The notes beneath the pieces were generated by a model that was given only the letters and a program-made list of their open reading frames with translations, made no database searches and was not told the origin of the DNA. The position numbers and the translations under genes are program-made. A stretch of DNA of 44,030 bases from DASTDY01 sp035457345 (lineage in GTDB: Bacteria; Patescibacteriota; Saccharimonadia; Saccharimonadales; EFPC-124): positions 1 to 44,030 of the forward strand of contig DATIBT010000024.1 in assembly GCA_035457345.1 (NCBI GenBank), given 5' to 3'. Positions 1 to 7,950 of the stretch are shown here, piece by piece. Position 1 is the first letter of the stretch, and each line of letters starts with the position of its first letter.

Positions 1-210
1 GGTGACGGCGGTGCCCTCGGCGTTGATGGTGTCGAGCAGGGCCTCGCCGTCGCCGACCTCGAAATGCTTGTGCAGCGTCCTGGCCCCGAAGACGTCGGTC
101 AGGCCCGCCTGCACCAGGAAGGCGCCCAGCTTGTTCAGGGCGTCGTCCAGCTCGGGCCCGTTCGCCGCGTCGCGGATGTGGGGCGGCTCCAGCAACTGCA
201 GGGTTGTCAT
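1..210 (-). CDS. Partial GC-rich protein of unknown function (N-terminal 70 residues)
   Basis: The minus strand is open from an ATG at 210 to the window edge, so only the first 70 residues are present. The start is supported by the purine-rich SD GAAGGGAA a few bases upstream. The peptide begins MTTLQLLEPP and includes GARTLHKHFEVGDGEALLDT; it has no membrane segment and no motif I recognise. Third codon positions are almost all G or C, unlike the housekeeping genes further right and like the membrane-protein units at 519, 26921, 41772 and 42489. No function is assigned. Confidence 0.6.
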   Translation of the reverse strand, partial: MTTLQLLEPPHIRDAANGPELDDALNKLGAFLVQAGLTDVFGARTLHKHFEVGDGEALLDTINAEGTAVT

Positions 211-300
211 ACCGTTCCCTTCAATAGGCCGGGCACTGTCGCCCGGTCAGTATATGAGTATACCATGAGTTGGTCGCGGGGTTAGATATAGTTGAGTTGT
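211..300 (-). promoter_or_regulatory. Leader and promoter region of the partial gene
   Basis: On the minus strand the leader holds a six-pair hairpin (CCGGGC / GCCCGG, 229-246) just upstream of the SD. TATACT/TATATAC sequences around 249-262 could be the -10 region. No clear -35 is visible. The layout (AT-rich promoter, GC-rich hairpin, SD) is the same as for the other GC-rich units in this window. Confidence 0.35.
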
Positions 301-342
301 TTTAACTACGGTAGTGAAGCAACAGACGGCGGGGTTATTTTA

Positions 343-371
343 TTGACATATTCGAATGTATATGTTATTAT
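343..371 (+). promoter_or_regulatory. Sigma70-type promoter
   Basis: Perfect TTGACA at 343-348, a 17-base spacer and TATTAT at 366-371. The same TTGACA-17-TATTAT arrangement recurs at 25131-25159 and 37096-37124. It would transcribe the membrane protein gene at 519 with a leader of about 140 bases. Confidence 0.75.
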
Positions 372-444
372 ATTTCTTGATCTTCATAGAACACCCGTTC
401 CCTGAAGAATCGCCCATTGACAAGCAGACACATAGTTTGGAACT

Positions 445-486
445 GGACTGCAAGCATGCGACCCTTCTTGCGTTCGCTTGCAGTCC
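445..486 (+). promoter_or_regulatory. 11-bp hairpin in the 5' leader
   Basis: GGACTGCAAGC (445-455) pairs perfectly with GCTTGCAGTCC (476-486) around a 20-base loop. It lies in the leader between the promoter at 343 and the start codon at 519, leaving the SD (about 505-513) outside the stem. It may stabilise or regulate the mRNA; it has no U-run, so it is not a terminator. Confidence 0.6.
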
Positions 487-518
487 CGTTTCAACTATTG
501 GCAAGAAGAAAGGACGTC

Positions 519-941
519 ATGTCCGAGCAGAACGCTCCCGTCAAGATCACCGCCACCCGGGCCCGTAAGCCTTGGATGGTCGTGGTCATCCTCCTGGCTA
601 GCCTCGGCTGGCTGGTGCAGGATGTGGCTTACTTCGGCACCGTGCGGCCTATCGGCATCGGTGCCGTGGTTTCGGCCATTGTGGCGGTGCTGCTCTACGC
701 GGCGCTCTGGAAGCTCTCGTTCTCGAGGTTCCGTACGCCCATCGCGCTCCTCATGGTGATCATCATCGTGGCGGAGGTCGCCACCGGCCACTACCACACC
801 GTGGACACGCTCACCCTCATCAAGGACGTCGTGTTCCTGGGCGGCATCATGGCCTTGTCCTTGGCTAAGTGGTCCAAGACCTCCGCGTCGTACGACGAAG
901 TCGAGGACGCGCTGGGCTGGAACCAGAAGCCGAAGGGCTAA
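519..941 (+). CDS. Four-helix membrane protein of unknown function
   Basis: 140 residues from the ATG at 519, chosen because AAGAAAGG lies just upstream; a longer open frame starts in the leader but would run through the hairpin. After a short charged N-terminus there are four hydrophobic segments, at about 19-39, 46-66, 73-92 and 103-121, ending in a polar tail (DALGWNQKPKG). I recognise no family. Codon use is strongly GC-biased compared with its right-hand neighbours. It has its own promoter, a hairpin leader and a large 3' hairpin, so it is transcriptionally insulated. It may belong to the same expression class as the genes at 25214, 26921, 27645, 38293, 41772, 42489 and 43348. Confidence 0.75.
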   Translation: MSEQNAPVKITATRARKPWMVVVILLASLGWLVQDVAYFGTVRPIGIGAVVSAIVAVLLYAALWKLSFSRFRTPIALLMVIIIVAEVATGHYHTVDTLTLIKDVVFLGGIMALSLAKWSKTSASYDEVEDALGWNQKPKG

Positions 942-957
942 CCGGCCTGTAACACCT

Positions 958-1030
958 CGAACATGACAGCAGTCACTACGCGGTGAGGGCCTAGGCCTTT
1001 CTTCCTTACCTCGTCTGCTTGTCATGTTCG
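958..1030 (+). terminator. Large 3' hairpin after the membrane protein gene
   Basis: CGAACATGACAGCAG (958-972) pairs with CTGCTTGTCATGTTCG (1015-1030) with one bulge, enclosing a 42-base loop. The loop contains CCTTTCTTC (996-1004), complementary over nine bases to GAAGAAAGG at 505-513, the SD region of the gene at 519. No U-run follows, so it may be a 3' stability or regulatory structure rather than a classical terminator. Confidence 0.5.
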
Positions 1031-1083
1031 CCTGTGGAGTTCAGTAGTTGGACCACACGGGCGAACATGCGGCACAGTACAAG

Positions 1084-1112
1084 AAGAGCTCAGCTATAGG
1101 CTGGGCTCTTTT
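1084..1112 (+). terminator. Rho-independent terminator
   Basis: AAGAGCTCAGC (1084-1094) pairs with GCTGGGCTCTT (1100-1110) around a TATAG loop, with one G-T pair, and is followed by TTTT. It closes the transcript of the gene at 519. Confidence 0.7.
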
Positions 1113-1176
1113 CATTGGCGAAATGATGATCGTTCACAAAGTTAAGCAATGCCCCATTTTTTGGTATAGTAAAAGT

Positions 1177-1416
1177 ATGAAAAAACAACAAACAATAAAA
1201 ACAGAAAAAGTGGTATGGGCTATAGTAGGCGTCTTATTGATGCTTAATCTTATGAGTTGGTGGTATGTGTGGAGCTTGAAAGACGTTGTTGACCGGAGCG
1301 GCGCCTCGACTGTCGATAACATTCTCCAGCTCAGCAAGAAGCAATGGCTCTTAGAAACGTGTTATGAGAAAAACATTAGGCCTTGCACCGAGGAAGCGGT
1401 AAAGGCCCAGCAATAA
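1177..1416 (+). CDS. Small single-pass membrane protein
   Basis: 79 residues: a lysine-rich N-terminus (MKKQQTIKTEK), one hydrophobic segment at about 12-32 and a polar C-terminal part with two cysteines (CYEKNIRPC), perhaps a disulphide outside the membrane. The start at 1177 is chosen because TATAGT (1165-1170) ends six bases before the ATG with no SD between, so the mRNA is probably leaderless. An upstream in-frame extension would overlap the terminator at 1084-1112. No family recognised. Its AT-richer codons match the housekeeping genes rather than the preceding GC-rich gene. Confidence 0.65.
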   Translation: MKKQQTIKTEKVVWAIVGVLLMLNLMSWWYVWSLKDVVDRSGASTVDNILQLSKKQWLLETCYEKNIRPCTEEAVKAQQ

Positions 1417-1439
1417 AATAATAAGCGCGCTTGGGTGGG

Positions 1440-2969
1440 CTAGCTCGTCGAGTCGTTAATAAGCCCCAAGTTTGCAAGCGCAGTAATAAGCGAGGCAAGC
1501 GCAGCATTGCCGCCCTTTGATCCGCTGACTGTGGGTTTCGAGATTGCGGTAGTGCCATAAAAGCCTGCTGCTGACCCGTTATGCTGCAAGCTTCCGCCTA
1601 CTGTCATGGTGCCGTCAGTTACTAGTACGCCTGATCCTCCACGGTAGAGATTGGTATCGACGCCTGATCCTCCTGGTCCCCAGTCGAGACCGCCGTTGGT
1701 GGTTGCGCGGAACCGGGGAAACGCAGTTGCACCCACAGAAAAGCCGCCTACAAGTGTCGCCAGCCCTGGCACGGTAATGCCCTGCAAGCCATCATTGAGT
1801 ATAGTAGTTGTTCCGCTGGCAAGATCATTGGGAGTGGGCGCAAACGAGCCGTCAGTTGACCCGTAATCTGCCAGGGTGACACTGCAGCCAGAATCGACTT
1901 TGACGAGCGCGGTGGCAGCAGCTTCTGGCTCGTTTTCGTGAACACCTAACATAGTAACGCCTACACTACTGCCTGTTACCCACCACGATGACGAAATGTT
2001 GTGATTAGTCCAGGCATTATATATGCCAATACTCAACGAGGCAGTAATTTTAAACCCAACACCTGGGTAACTCACACTCTTATTTGCCATAAATTCACTG
2101 CCGCAGCCCACCAACGAACAGCCTTGGCAGGTGTCAATAAGATAGCCAATGCCGCTCGAATCTGCGGCGCAAGCAGTGAGTACGCAGTACACCATTTTAA
2201 ATAGGGCATAGCCCGCCTGGCCGTTATTATTGGCGTAGCAAGCGTTAAATTGGGTGCTCGTGCCAGCTGTGCTCATGGCGACGCCAAAAAAGTAAAAACC
2301 ATGGCCACCATTTGATTCGCAGGTAACGTTATTGAGAATAGTGAGTACGGCATTAGAGGCCGCAATACCATGCGATCCAAACTCGCGAATATACAAGCCT
2401 TGGTAGCGATGCCATTGAATTGCCTGCGAGGAAGAGCGCTGCAGTGAAATCCCCACTCCTGTGCCGCTGGCTGGTCCTTGCAAGCGGAAATCTTCTAGTA
2501 CAATGTAATTCGCGTCGGTAATAGTAATGCCGTTTGCGCTTGTGGATTGCTGCACAATAATTGACCGGTCTTGGCCGTCGCCGCGAATAATAGTTTTAGC
2601 GGGCAGCGTAAGCGCGGCAGAAATAATATAAAATCCACTCGGAATATACACACTCCCGCCAGCCGCCGCGGCCGCAGTAATAGTGCTTTGTATGGCAGTG
2701 GTGTCGTTGGTCGAATTGTCGCCCTTGGCGCCGTGGTCTTTTACATTAAATACAAGCTCGTCTTTATGGACGACTGTGGTATCGATAGCCTTAGCTGCCA
2801 AATCGGTAGAAAGGTTTTGGATTTTAGACTGGCTAAGCTGGCTCACCTGGGTGTCGCCCACTGCCCCAGCCTTAATGCTGCCGTCACTATTATGCGCGGT
2901 CTTTAGGAATTCGTTTAAGATATCGCCCCACATATTGTGGTCAGAACCAGGGACCGGAAGCCGTGTCAT
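1440..2969 (-). CDS. Pectate-lyase-superfamily beta-helix surface protein
   Basis: 509 residues. The N-terminal 80 residues (MTRLPVPGSDHNMWGDILNE) look like an adaptor. They are followed by FNVKDHGAKGDNSTNDTTA at about 74-92, the classic opening of the Pectate_lyase_3 family (also called the glycosyl hydrolase 28-like or tail-spike N-terminus), then repeated beta-helix rungs with regularly spaced Gly/Asn/Val. The C-terminal 100 residues are Gly/Ser/Thr-rich. Related proteins act as polysaccharide-binding or -cleaving enzymes, but no catalytic residues can be fixed here and no signal peptide is visible. TATAAT ends six bases before the ATG, so the mRNA is probably leaderless. A role in cell-surface or host glycan interaction is inference. 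Confidence 0.7.
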   Translation of the reverse strand: MTRLPVPGSDHNMWGDILNEFLKTAHNSDGSIKAGAVGDTQVSQLSQSKIQNLSTDLAAKAIDTTVVHKDELVFNVKDHGAKGDNSTNDTTAIQSTITAAAAAGGSVYIPSGFYIISAALTLPAKTIIRGDGQDRSIIVQQSTSANGITITDANYIVLEDFRLQGPASGTGVGISLQRSSSQAIQWHRYQGLYIREFGSHGIAASNAVLTILNNVTCESNGGHGFYFFGVAMSTAGTSTQFNACYANNNGQAGYALFKMVYCVLTACAADSSGIGYLIDTCQGCSLVGCGSEFMANKSVSYPGVGFKITASLSIGIYNAWTNHNISSSWWVTGSSVGVTMLGVHENEPEAAATALVKVDSGCSVTLADYGSTDGSFAPTPNDLASGTTTILNDGLQGITVPGLATLVGGFSVGATAFPRFRATTNGGLDWGPGGSGVDTNLYRGGSGVLVTDGTMTVGGSLQHNGSAAGFYGTTAISKPTVSGSKGGNAALASLITALANLGLINDSTS

Positions 2970-3097
2970 GGCTTAATTATACATGCTTGTGGTTGGCGGA
3001 TGGGGCTTTCGGACTGTTACTTTGTTACATTAAGTAGGTTGTCGTTCCGGTTTAGCATTTTGCGGTAGGTCGGCGCCAGAAGCCCGGACGTTGCACC

Positions 3098-3436
3098 TCA
3101 ATTCTGGGCATCGAATATAAATTCTCGCAACTCTTGTGGGCAGCGGCAGGCGGTAGCTATCTTGCGTGCCCACTCCTCGGCAGCCTCGCGGTTTGGTAGT
3201 TCGAGAATTGTGAAGCCGCCGGTAATATTTGTACCGGGATAGATCTGAGTAGACACCGATCCGTCGGCCGAAACCAGCACCGGCGCCACCTCCTCTTCGA
3301 TCCCGCCACCAAATACATATACGCCAGCCGCTTTTGCTTCCTCGATAACAGCGTGGGATTCTGCATCTACAGTTGGAAATTCTTCTTGCGTCAGCGTCAT
3401 GGCTTCACTTGGGAATGAAATTAGGTACTTGGTCAT
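3098..3436 (-). CDS. YciI/DGPF-domain protein
   Basis: 112 residues with the usual YCII-related order: an N-terminal strand (MTKYLISFPSE), a central helix with VDAESHAVIEEAKAAGVYVF, a Gly-rich turn, then GGFTILELPNREAAEEWARK, the hallmark of this dimeric alpha-beta barrel family (often annotated PhnB/DGPF/YCII). Family members are mostly of unknown function; some act as dehydrochlorinases or accessory proteins. The gene stands alone, with a TATAAT about 60 bases upstream. No odd feature. Confidence 0.7.
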   Translation of the reverse strand: MTKYLISFPSEAMTLTQEEFPTVDAESHAVIEEAKAAGVYVFGGGIEEEVAPVLVSADGSVSTQIYPGTNITGGFTILELPNREAAEEWARKIATACRCPQELREFIFDAQN

Positions 3437-3564
3437 ATTTCAATAAGGCCTTTCGTTTACTTTTATGCGTAAAAAGTTGTCGTATGCCTTTATTATACCT
3501 TTTAAAGAGAGCGCAGGGGTTGGCGGACAGATTTCATTATCCCTAATGTTACTTGAACCCATCG

Positions 3565-4017
3565 CTAATCAATAAGGCCAGCAGCTTTTAACCGAGGGAT
3601 AACCTCATGCTCGAAGATTGAGCCAATTTTTATGCCGTCTTCTGGCTCCGATGTAATCCAGCGTACTTCCTCGACTTCATTGTCAGCTGTTGGTTCACCA
3701 TCCCACTCGTTTACTGTAAATACATTCATCTCAACGATTTTGTCTTCTTGGCCAGCCGCCCCAGCTTTGAAGGTACCGAACGGGCTCAAGCGATCTTCAT
3801 GGACGGTAATCTGAAACTCTTCCATCAGCTCACGCACCAGAGCCTGCTCCGGTGTCTCTCCTGGCTCGATAGACCCACCAGGCGCAATAAAGAATTCTTT
3901 GCCCTTAGATCGTTCAACCAGGAGTCGCCGGTCATGAATTATTACCCCGGCTGCTTTATGGATATGAATTGCTTCGCCCATGGGGGTCATTATACTTAGT
4001 TTAATGCGGTAATCCAT
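3565..4017 (-). CDS. NUDIX hydrolase
   Basis: 150 residues with a near-canonical Nudix box: GGSIEPGETPEQALVRELME then EF, matching GX5EX7REUXEE, although the Gly after EE is replaced by Gln. NUDIX enzymes hydrolyse nucleoside diphosphates linked to another moiety; the substrate cannot be predicted here. The first ATG is used: TAAATT lies seven bases upstream and there is no SD, which fits a leaderless mRNA. An alternative start is the ATG nine codons later. It sits 3' of a glycosyltransferase but 36 bases away, with its own promoter-like sequence. Confidence 0.8.
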   Translation of the reverse strand: MDYRIKLSIMTPMGEAIHIHKAAGVIIHDRRLLVERSKGKEFFIAPGGSIEPGETPEQALVRELMEEFQITVHEDRLSPFGTFKAGAAGQEDKIVEMNVFTVNEWDGEPTADNEVEEVRWITSEPEDGIKIGSIFEHEVIPRLKAAGLID

Positions 4018-4053
4018 TGCTATTAATTTAGAACAGCTACCGAAACGCTTGAT

Positions 4054-5052
4054 TTAGCGAATCCATAATATTCCATAATCTTTAATATACTCGGCCAGCT
4101 CTTCTCCACCGGGCAGTTTTAAAGCGCGGGATATTAATAATTCATAAGTCTGCTTGTTCACCACCAGGCGCTCTGGTGTTGCTGGGTGTTTCACTATCAA
4201 TTCCTCACCACGCATAAACTTTTCAATTTCATCTTTAAAAGTGCTGCCCGTCCGTTCTGATATACGAAATGATGCAACCACCTTGAGGTCGGTTTTTTTA
4301 ACAAGAATCTTGCGATTATTGCTCTCTGCGTAATGCCACATTCGGTAGCCAAACTCTTTGTCCTCCTCAACAATAACGCTTTTGAATCCTCCAATTGCTA
4401 CTGATTCAAAACATCGTGTAAGCATATTGGAGCCACCGAATGTATGAAGCACACGCCGTCCCTTTAAAAAGTTTGAAAGCTCTTTGCATTGTTTTGAAAG
4501 TCTAACTTGCGCGAAGGCGGCCTTCAATTTATCTGGATCATATTCAGGGTAGTCTTGTACAAAAGCCTCGCGCCATTTACCGCCTACGACGCCCACCACG
4601 CGAGGATCATTAAATAAATCAAGCGACTTACGGATGAACTGTTTGTCTTTAAAGTACACATCCGCGTCTACGTTCAACAAGATGCCGTTATGGTTGTTCC
4701 TGCGGAAGCGCTTAGCGGCTTCTTGGACAAGAAGATTGCGGACCTTGCCTATGTTGCACCCTGGAATCTCATGACCATGCGAACTATGGTCAATAACTGT
4801 AATGGGCAGCCTCCCCCTAAACCTTTCCGGTAGTCGCGCTTTAAGCACTTTCTGGTTAGCCTCGTAGACAGTTTCGTAATCTTTCGTACTAGGTCTGTCG
4901 TTATTAACCAGACAGATGACCTCTATCGCATTCGGCTCAACGTTTTCCTGGTCGGTCAGTGATTCTAAAAGCCTTGTTAACGTATCTACTCTTTCATTGA
5001 ATACAGGAATCAGGACTGCTAACTTACAGTTTGGATTTTGAGGCGTGGCCAT
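4054..5052 (-). CDS. Family 2 glycosyltransferase (GT-A)
   Basis: 332 residues. The N-terminus LAVLIPVFNERVDTLTRLLE is the typical GT2 opening. The metal-binding DxD is D129-A-D131 in NVDADVYF, after a helix with GKVRNLL. VGVVGGKWREAF and the acidic VEEDKEFGYRMW (catalytic-base region) follow. There is no transmembrane segment, so it is probably a cytoplasmic or membrane-associated transferase making surface glycans. It follows the GT8 gene on the same strand after 90 bases, consistent with a shared glycan role. Acceptor and donor sugar cannot be read from the sequence. Confidence 0.8.
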   Translation of the reverse strand: MATPQNPNCKLAVLIPVFNERVDTLTRLLESLTDQENVEPNAIEVICLVNNDRPSTKDYETVYEANQKVLKARLPERFRGRLPITVIDHSSHGHEIPGCNIGKVRNLLVQEAAKRFRRNNHNGILLNVDADVYFKDKQFIRKSLDLFNDPRVVGVVGGKWREAFVQDYPEYDPDKLKAAFAQVRLSKQCKELSNFLKGRRVLHTFGGSNMLTRCFESVAIGGFKSVIVEEDKEFGYRMWHYAESNNRKILVKKTDLKVVASFRISERTGSTFKDEIEKFMRGEELIVKHPATPERLVVNKQTYELLISRALKLPGGEELAEYIKDYGILWIR

Positions 5053-5142
5053 AATTAAGCAATCTATTTACCAACTTGTTATATTTTTGCAATGCTCACG
5101 AATATAACATAGGTTGCCTCGGACTAGCACAACTTTGTAGGC

Positions 5143-6135
5143 CTAAGAGTAAGTTTTGATAACCTTCTTGATCTTCTTAAACCTGCCTATAGCAATCAGG
5201 ATTTTGTGGACTAAAGGCAGCCTTGAGAGCTTAGCGTCTAGGCTATAGTTTGCGTTGGGATTACTCATGTTTAGACGCCCATTAAAAGGCGTGTTTGCTA
5301 GATGCTTAAGCCAGGCTTGCTTTACGGGGTGATTGTTGGGCGTCATCCATGGGCGGCCGTACCAGCCAGACATACAATGCACTGCCACGGGATTAGCAAG
5401 GGTCTCTTTAGTATGTGAGTTCGTGTAGTAGCCTTTGCGAGTACCATAAATGAGCTTAGTGAATCTTACGCCATCATAAAATTGGCTGAAAAGATTATAT
5501 TTTATATCTAGCTTCTGCGTATCTTTTCCGCAGCAGATATTGATAATGTCCTGATCGGCCAGCCAATAATTCTTCCCTGTTTTTTGATACGATTCAAGAA
5601 TTTTTTCAGTGAAATTATGCTTTCTCCAGTTCTTCTGGTCTACCAGCATTAAACCGGCGTTGTAGTAGGCGTTAGTCTCGGGAAGTTTTATAACCTTCTT
5701 ATACCACCCGCCTATAAAGTCCTCCACCATTCCCAACGTATACTTACCCAGAGCCAAGCTACTTAGCTCAGTAACTGAATCAAAAATGAGTATGTCGCAA
5801 TCAATATATAATAGCCTTCCTGTCTTCGTCTTGAGATCACGATAAGCAAAAATCTTAAAATATGGCGCGTAACTTTCGCCCCGGTAAGGCACTACACCAA
5901 GCCTTTTCAACTCTTTTACTGACGGCTTGGCATCAATGAACTCCAGCCGCTGCCCATGTTTATCTGCAATATCTTTTATCCGCTTCTTGTTAGATGCAGT
6001 TATTCCGTCACTCATGATATGGATAAAGAAGTCCATATCCTTATTGTTCTCTAATAAGGATTCGAGTGACACACCACAAAGGAGTGCATACGCGTCGTCG
6101 CACTGGTATAAGACGTCGAGTGATTTTTTGGCCAT
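5143..6135 (-). CDS. Family 8 glycosyltransferase
   Basis: 330 residues with all GT8 signatures: the N-terminal strand LDVLYQCDDAYA, the DxD metal site at D112-C-D114 in LLYIDCDILIF, NAGLMLVDQKNWR, LADQDIIN and a C-terminal HCMSGWYGRPW corresponding to the usual HxxGxxKPW (Lys to Arg). These enzymes retain the anomeric configuration and use UDP-sugars. The ATG lies four bases after the stop of the NUDIX gene at 6140-6598, so it is co-transcribed with that gene and the fusion gene upstream. It probably modifies envelope polysaccharide or lipid. Confidence 0.85.
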   Translation of the reverse strand: MAKKSLDVLYQCDDAYALLCGVSLESLLENNKDMDFFIHIMSDGITASNKKRIKDIADKHGQRLEFIDAKPSVKELKRLGVVPYRGESYAPYFKIFAYRDLKTKTGRLLYIDCDILIFDSVTELSSLALGKYTLGMVEDFIGGWYKKVIKLPETNAYYNAGLMLVDQKNWRKHNFTEKILESYQKTGKNYWLADQDIINICCGKDTQKLDIKYNLFSQFYDGVRFTKLIYGTRKGYYTNSHTKETLANPVAVHCMSGWYGRPWMTPNNHPVKQAWLKHLANTPFNGRLNMSNPNANYSLDAKLSRLPLVHKILIAIGRFKKIKKVIKTYS

Positions 6136-6139
6136 AGTC

Positions 6140-6598
6140 TTATTTTTGATCAGGGAATAAGCGCGTGAATTCTACTAAGCGTCCGACAATTTCTGCGCTT
6201 GATGCTTTTAGCTTATTCTGCGCCTCTTCTACTGTCGCCCATTCGATATGATCGTATTCATCGTCATGTGTACCCGTATCGGATAACCACTTCAGTGCAA
6301 AGTAATGCGTAGCTTTGGAGATTTTTGCACCACTATTTTTATCAACGCCTTCAGCCAGCGCACTGCCAAGATATCCAATAACCTCTGCCGTCTGGCCGCT
6401 TTCTTCTTCTACTTCACGAAGGGCGCAGGCCTCAAGGGTTTCACCAAAGTGAAGAGTGCCCTTAGGGATATCGAAGCTGCCGTCATGACGAACGAGTAGC
6501 ATAATTTCTAACTCGCCATCTTTTGGACGATATACAACACCACCACATGATACGTGGTAAGGCCATTCCTTAGTCAAACGATATTCTTTGAGTGCCAT
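6140..6598 (-). CDS. NUDIX hydrolase (diadenosine-polyphosphate-type)
   Basis: 152 residues. The Nudix box is complete: GTLHFGETLEACALREVEEE then SG. The flanking FDIPKGTLHFGE and the size resemble Ap4A hydrolase / MutT-like enzymes, which cleave nucleotide polyphosphates. Start and upstream stop overlap as TAATG with the fusion gene at 6598-7722, which indicates translational coupling. The pairing with a phosphatase-kinase fusion suggests nucleotide housekeeping, but this is inference. Confidence 0.8.
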   Translation of the reverse strand: MALKEYRLTKEWPYHVSCGGVVYRPKDGELEIMLLVRHDGSFDIPKGTLHFGETLEACALREVEEESGQTAEVIGYLGSALAEGVDKNSGAKISKATHYFALKWLSDTGTHDDEYDHIEWATVEEAQNKLKASSAEIVGRLVEFTRLFPDQK

Positions 6599-7722
6599 TA
6601 GTAGATCTCCTTTATCTGATCCAAAATCATTTTAACTACTTCGTCCCTAGATTTTTCCGGGCCAATTACCACTTCCGATTCAATGCCTAGGTGGTCACGC
6701 TCCCGATACCATGCCCGCATTTCTTGTTCGCCAAAATAGTCAGCTTTCTTGCGTGTAGCATGACGGCGCAAGGTTTCCTCAAAAGGAACATCCAATGTGT
6801 AGACGAGGCTTTTATCAAACTTAGCAAATAACTCATCTAACAAGGCGTCATGCTTAGGACGGCCAACCATGCCATCTATAATTACTATATAACCATACTT
6901 TGCCCCAATGTCGGCTAAGCTACGAATCATGTCCCCCAACACTTTGTAGTAACTGGGACTTTCAGGCGTAATGAAATCCTCTTTGAGCATATCCTTGGAT
7001 ATAAGCAGAACATTGTCTCCCAACTTATCTTTCAAAGCTTCTGCTATTGTTGATTTACCGCTGCCTGAGTTGCCCCGCAGAATAACAAGTATATTTTCAG
7101 CGCCCAAGAGCTCTACGCCTGAAACTTCTTCACCTTTATCCTCGATTAGCATACCTTTAAATTCAGCGCTTATATCTTTCCATTGTTTTGGCGGCAAGCC
7201 CCGAGAGCTGCCGACTAGGGTGTTGAGGACACTGCCGTGTGTAACGGCAATTGGCGTCCCGTCAGCCGCCAAAAGACGTCTGCGCGCCACAAGCATGCGG
7301 TTCGTGGCAATTTCAATTGATTCACCGCCTGGAGCTTCGTCGGCAAATATTTGATCTGCCGATAGATTGCGGTGCAAATGCGGAGCTAAAGCAGGGTCTT
7401 CAACTACTTCGCTCACGGTCATACCTTCCAGTACCCCAAAATGCTGCGCGCGTAAGTCTTCATCTACAACCACCTCAAATCCAAGCTCATCTGCGAAAAT
7501 TTCTGAAGTTTGTACAGCACGACGTAGAGGACCCGTAACAATGGTTTCGTTTAGGTCTACGAGGTGAATTGCTGTGCGGGCAAGTTTCTTTGCAATGTAG
7601 CGAGCGCGGTCTACGCCAATTTCGCTAAGCCCACGGTCAATACCCGAACCTACAATTTCTTGCGGCCGCCGATCTATTGGCGCATGCTGCGTCCAGTAAA
7701 CTCTCTCAGTCATGACCGCCAT
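6598..7722 (-). CDS. Histidine-phosphatase / P-loop kinase fusion protein
   Basis: 374 residues from the ATG at 7722; a GTG at 7755 and an ATG at 7713 are alternatives and no start has a clear SD. The N-terminal half is a histidine-phosphatase (phosphoglycerate-mutase-like) domain: YWTQHAPID stands where LxRHG is expected, and TGPLRRAVQTSEIF and IAVTHGSVLN supply the second Arg and second His. The Arg of RHG is Gln here, so activity may be altered. The C-terminal half opens with ILRGNSGSGKSTIAEAL (Walker A) and resembles the AAA_33/zeta-like small-molecule kinases. A fused phosphatase and kinase recalls 6-phosphofructo-2-kinase/bisphosphatase in concept only; the domain order differs. First gene of the operon with the NUDIX and GT8 genes. 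Confidence 0.75.
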   Translation of the reverse strand: MAVMTERVYWTQHAPIDRRPQEIVGSGIDRGLSEIGVDRARYIAKKLARTAIHLVDLNETIVTGPLRRAVQTSEIFADELGFEVVVDEDLRAQHFGVLEGMTVSEVVEDPALAPHLHRNLSADQIFADEAPGGESIEIATNRMLVARRRLLAADGTPIAVTHGSVLNTLVGSSRGLPPKQWKDISAEFKGMLIEDKGEEVSGVELLGAENILVILRGNSGSGKSTIAEALKDKLGDNVLLISKDMLKEDFITPESPSYYKVLGDMIRSLADIGAKYGYIVIIDGMVGRPKHDALLDELFAKFDKSLVYTLDVPFEETLRRHATRKKADYFGEQEMRAWYRERDHLGIESEVVIGPEKSRDEVVKMILDQIKEIY

Positions 7723-7793
7723 AATATCTTGAGTTGGCTCAAAATAGTAGCCCACCGCGAGTGGAACACCAGAATAATAGAGGCGAAGTCAAA

Positions 7794-7829
7794 AGAAAAG
7801 TTCCACAAAATAAATTGTGGAACTTTTCT
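7794..7829. terminator. Perfect 15-bp bidirectional hairpin
   Basis: AGAAAAGTTCCACAA (7794-7808) pairs with TTGTGGAACTTTTCT (7815-7829) around a six-base loop. Runs of A on one side and T on the other make it a plausible bidirectional terminator. It lies immediately left of the element attachment site, so it may be the original terminator of the tRNA-Glu transcript, displaced by the insertion; that is inference. Confidence 0.7.
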
Positions 7830-7844
7830 GATCTGGATAATTCT

Positions 7845-7857
7845 ATGGTGACCCTAC
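7845..7857 (+). repeat. attL of the tandem integrated elements
   Basis: ATGGTGACCCTAC is identical to 21776-21788, the 3' end of tRNA-Glu. On the minus strand the neighbouring bases read TTCGATTCTAGTAGGGTCA, which resembles the T-arm and acceptor end of the intact tRNA (TTCGAGTCCCGGTAGGGTCA), so this may be a remnant tRNA 3' end left by integration. Confidence 0.75.
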
Positions 7858-7950
7858 TAGAATCGAATTGGAACGCTATCTTGTCGGAAGTACGCAGGTG
7901 GCATACTACCTTGGGCGGTCTGCATCTGAGAAACACTAACCCTGCTGTAT

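Noticed and set aside
495..1025. Long minus-strand frame opposite the membrane gene at 519
   Set aside because: It is rich in Arg, Asp and His as expected for the complement of a GC-rich membrane gene; promoter, SD and terminator are on the plus strand.
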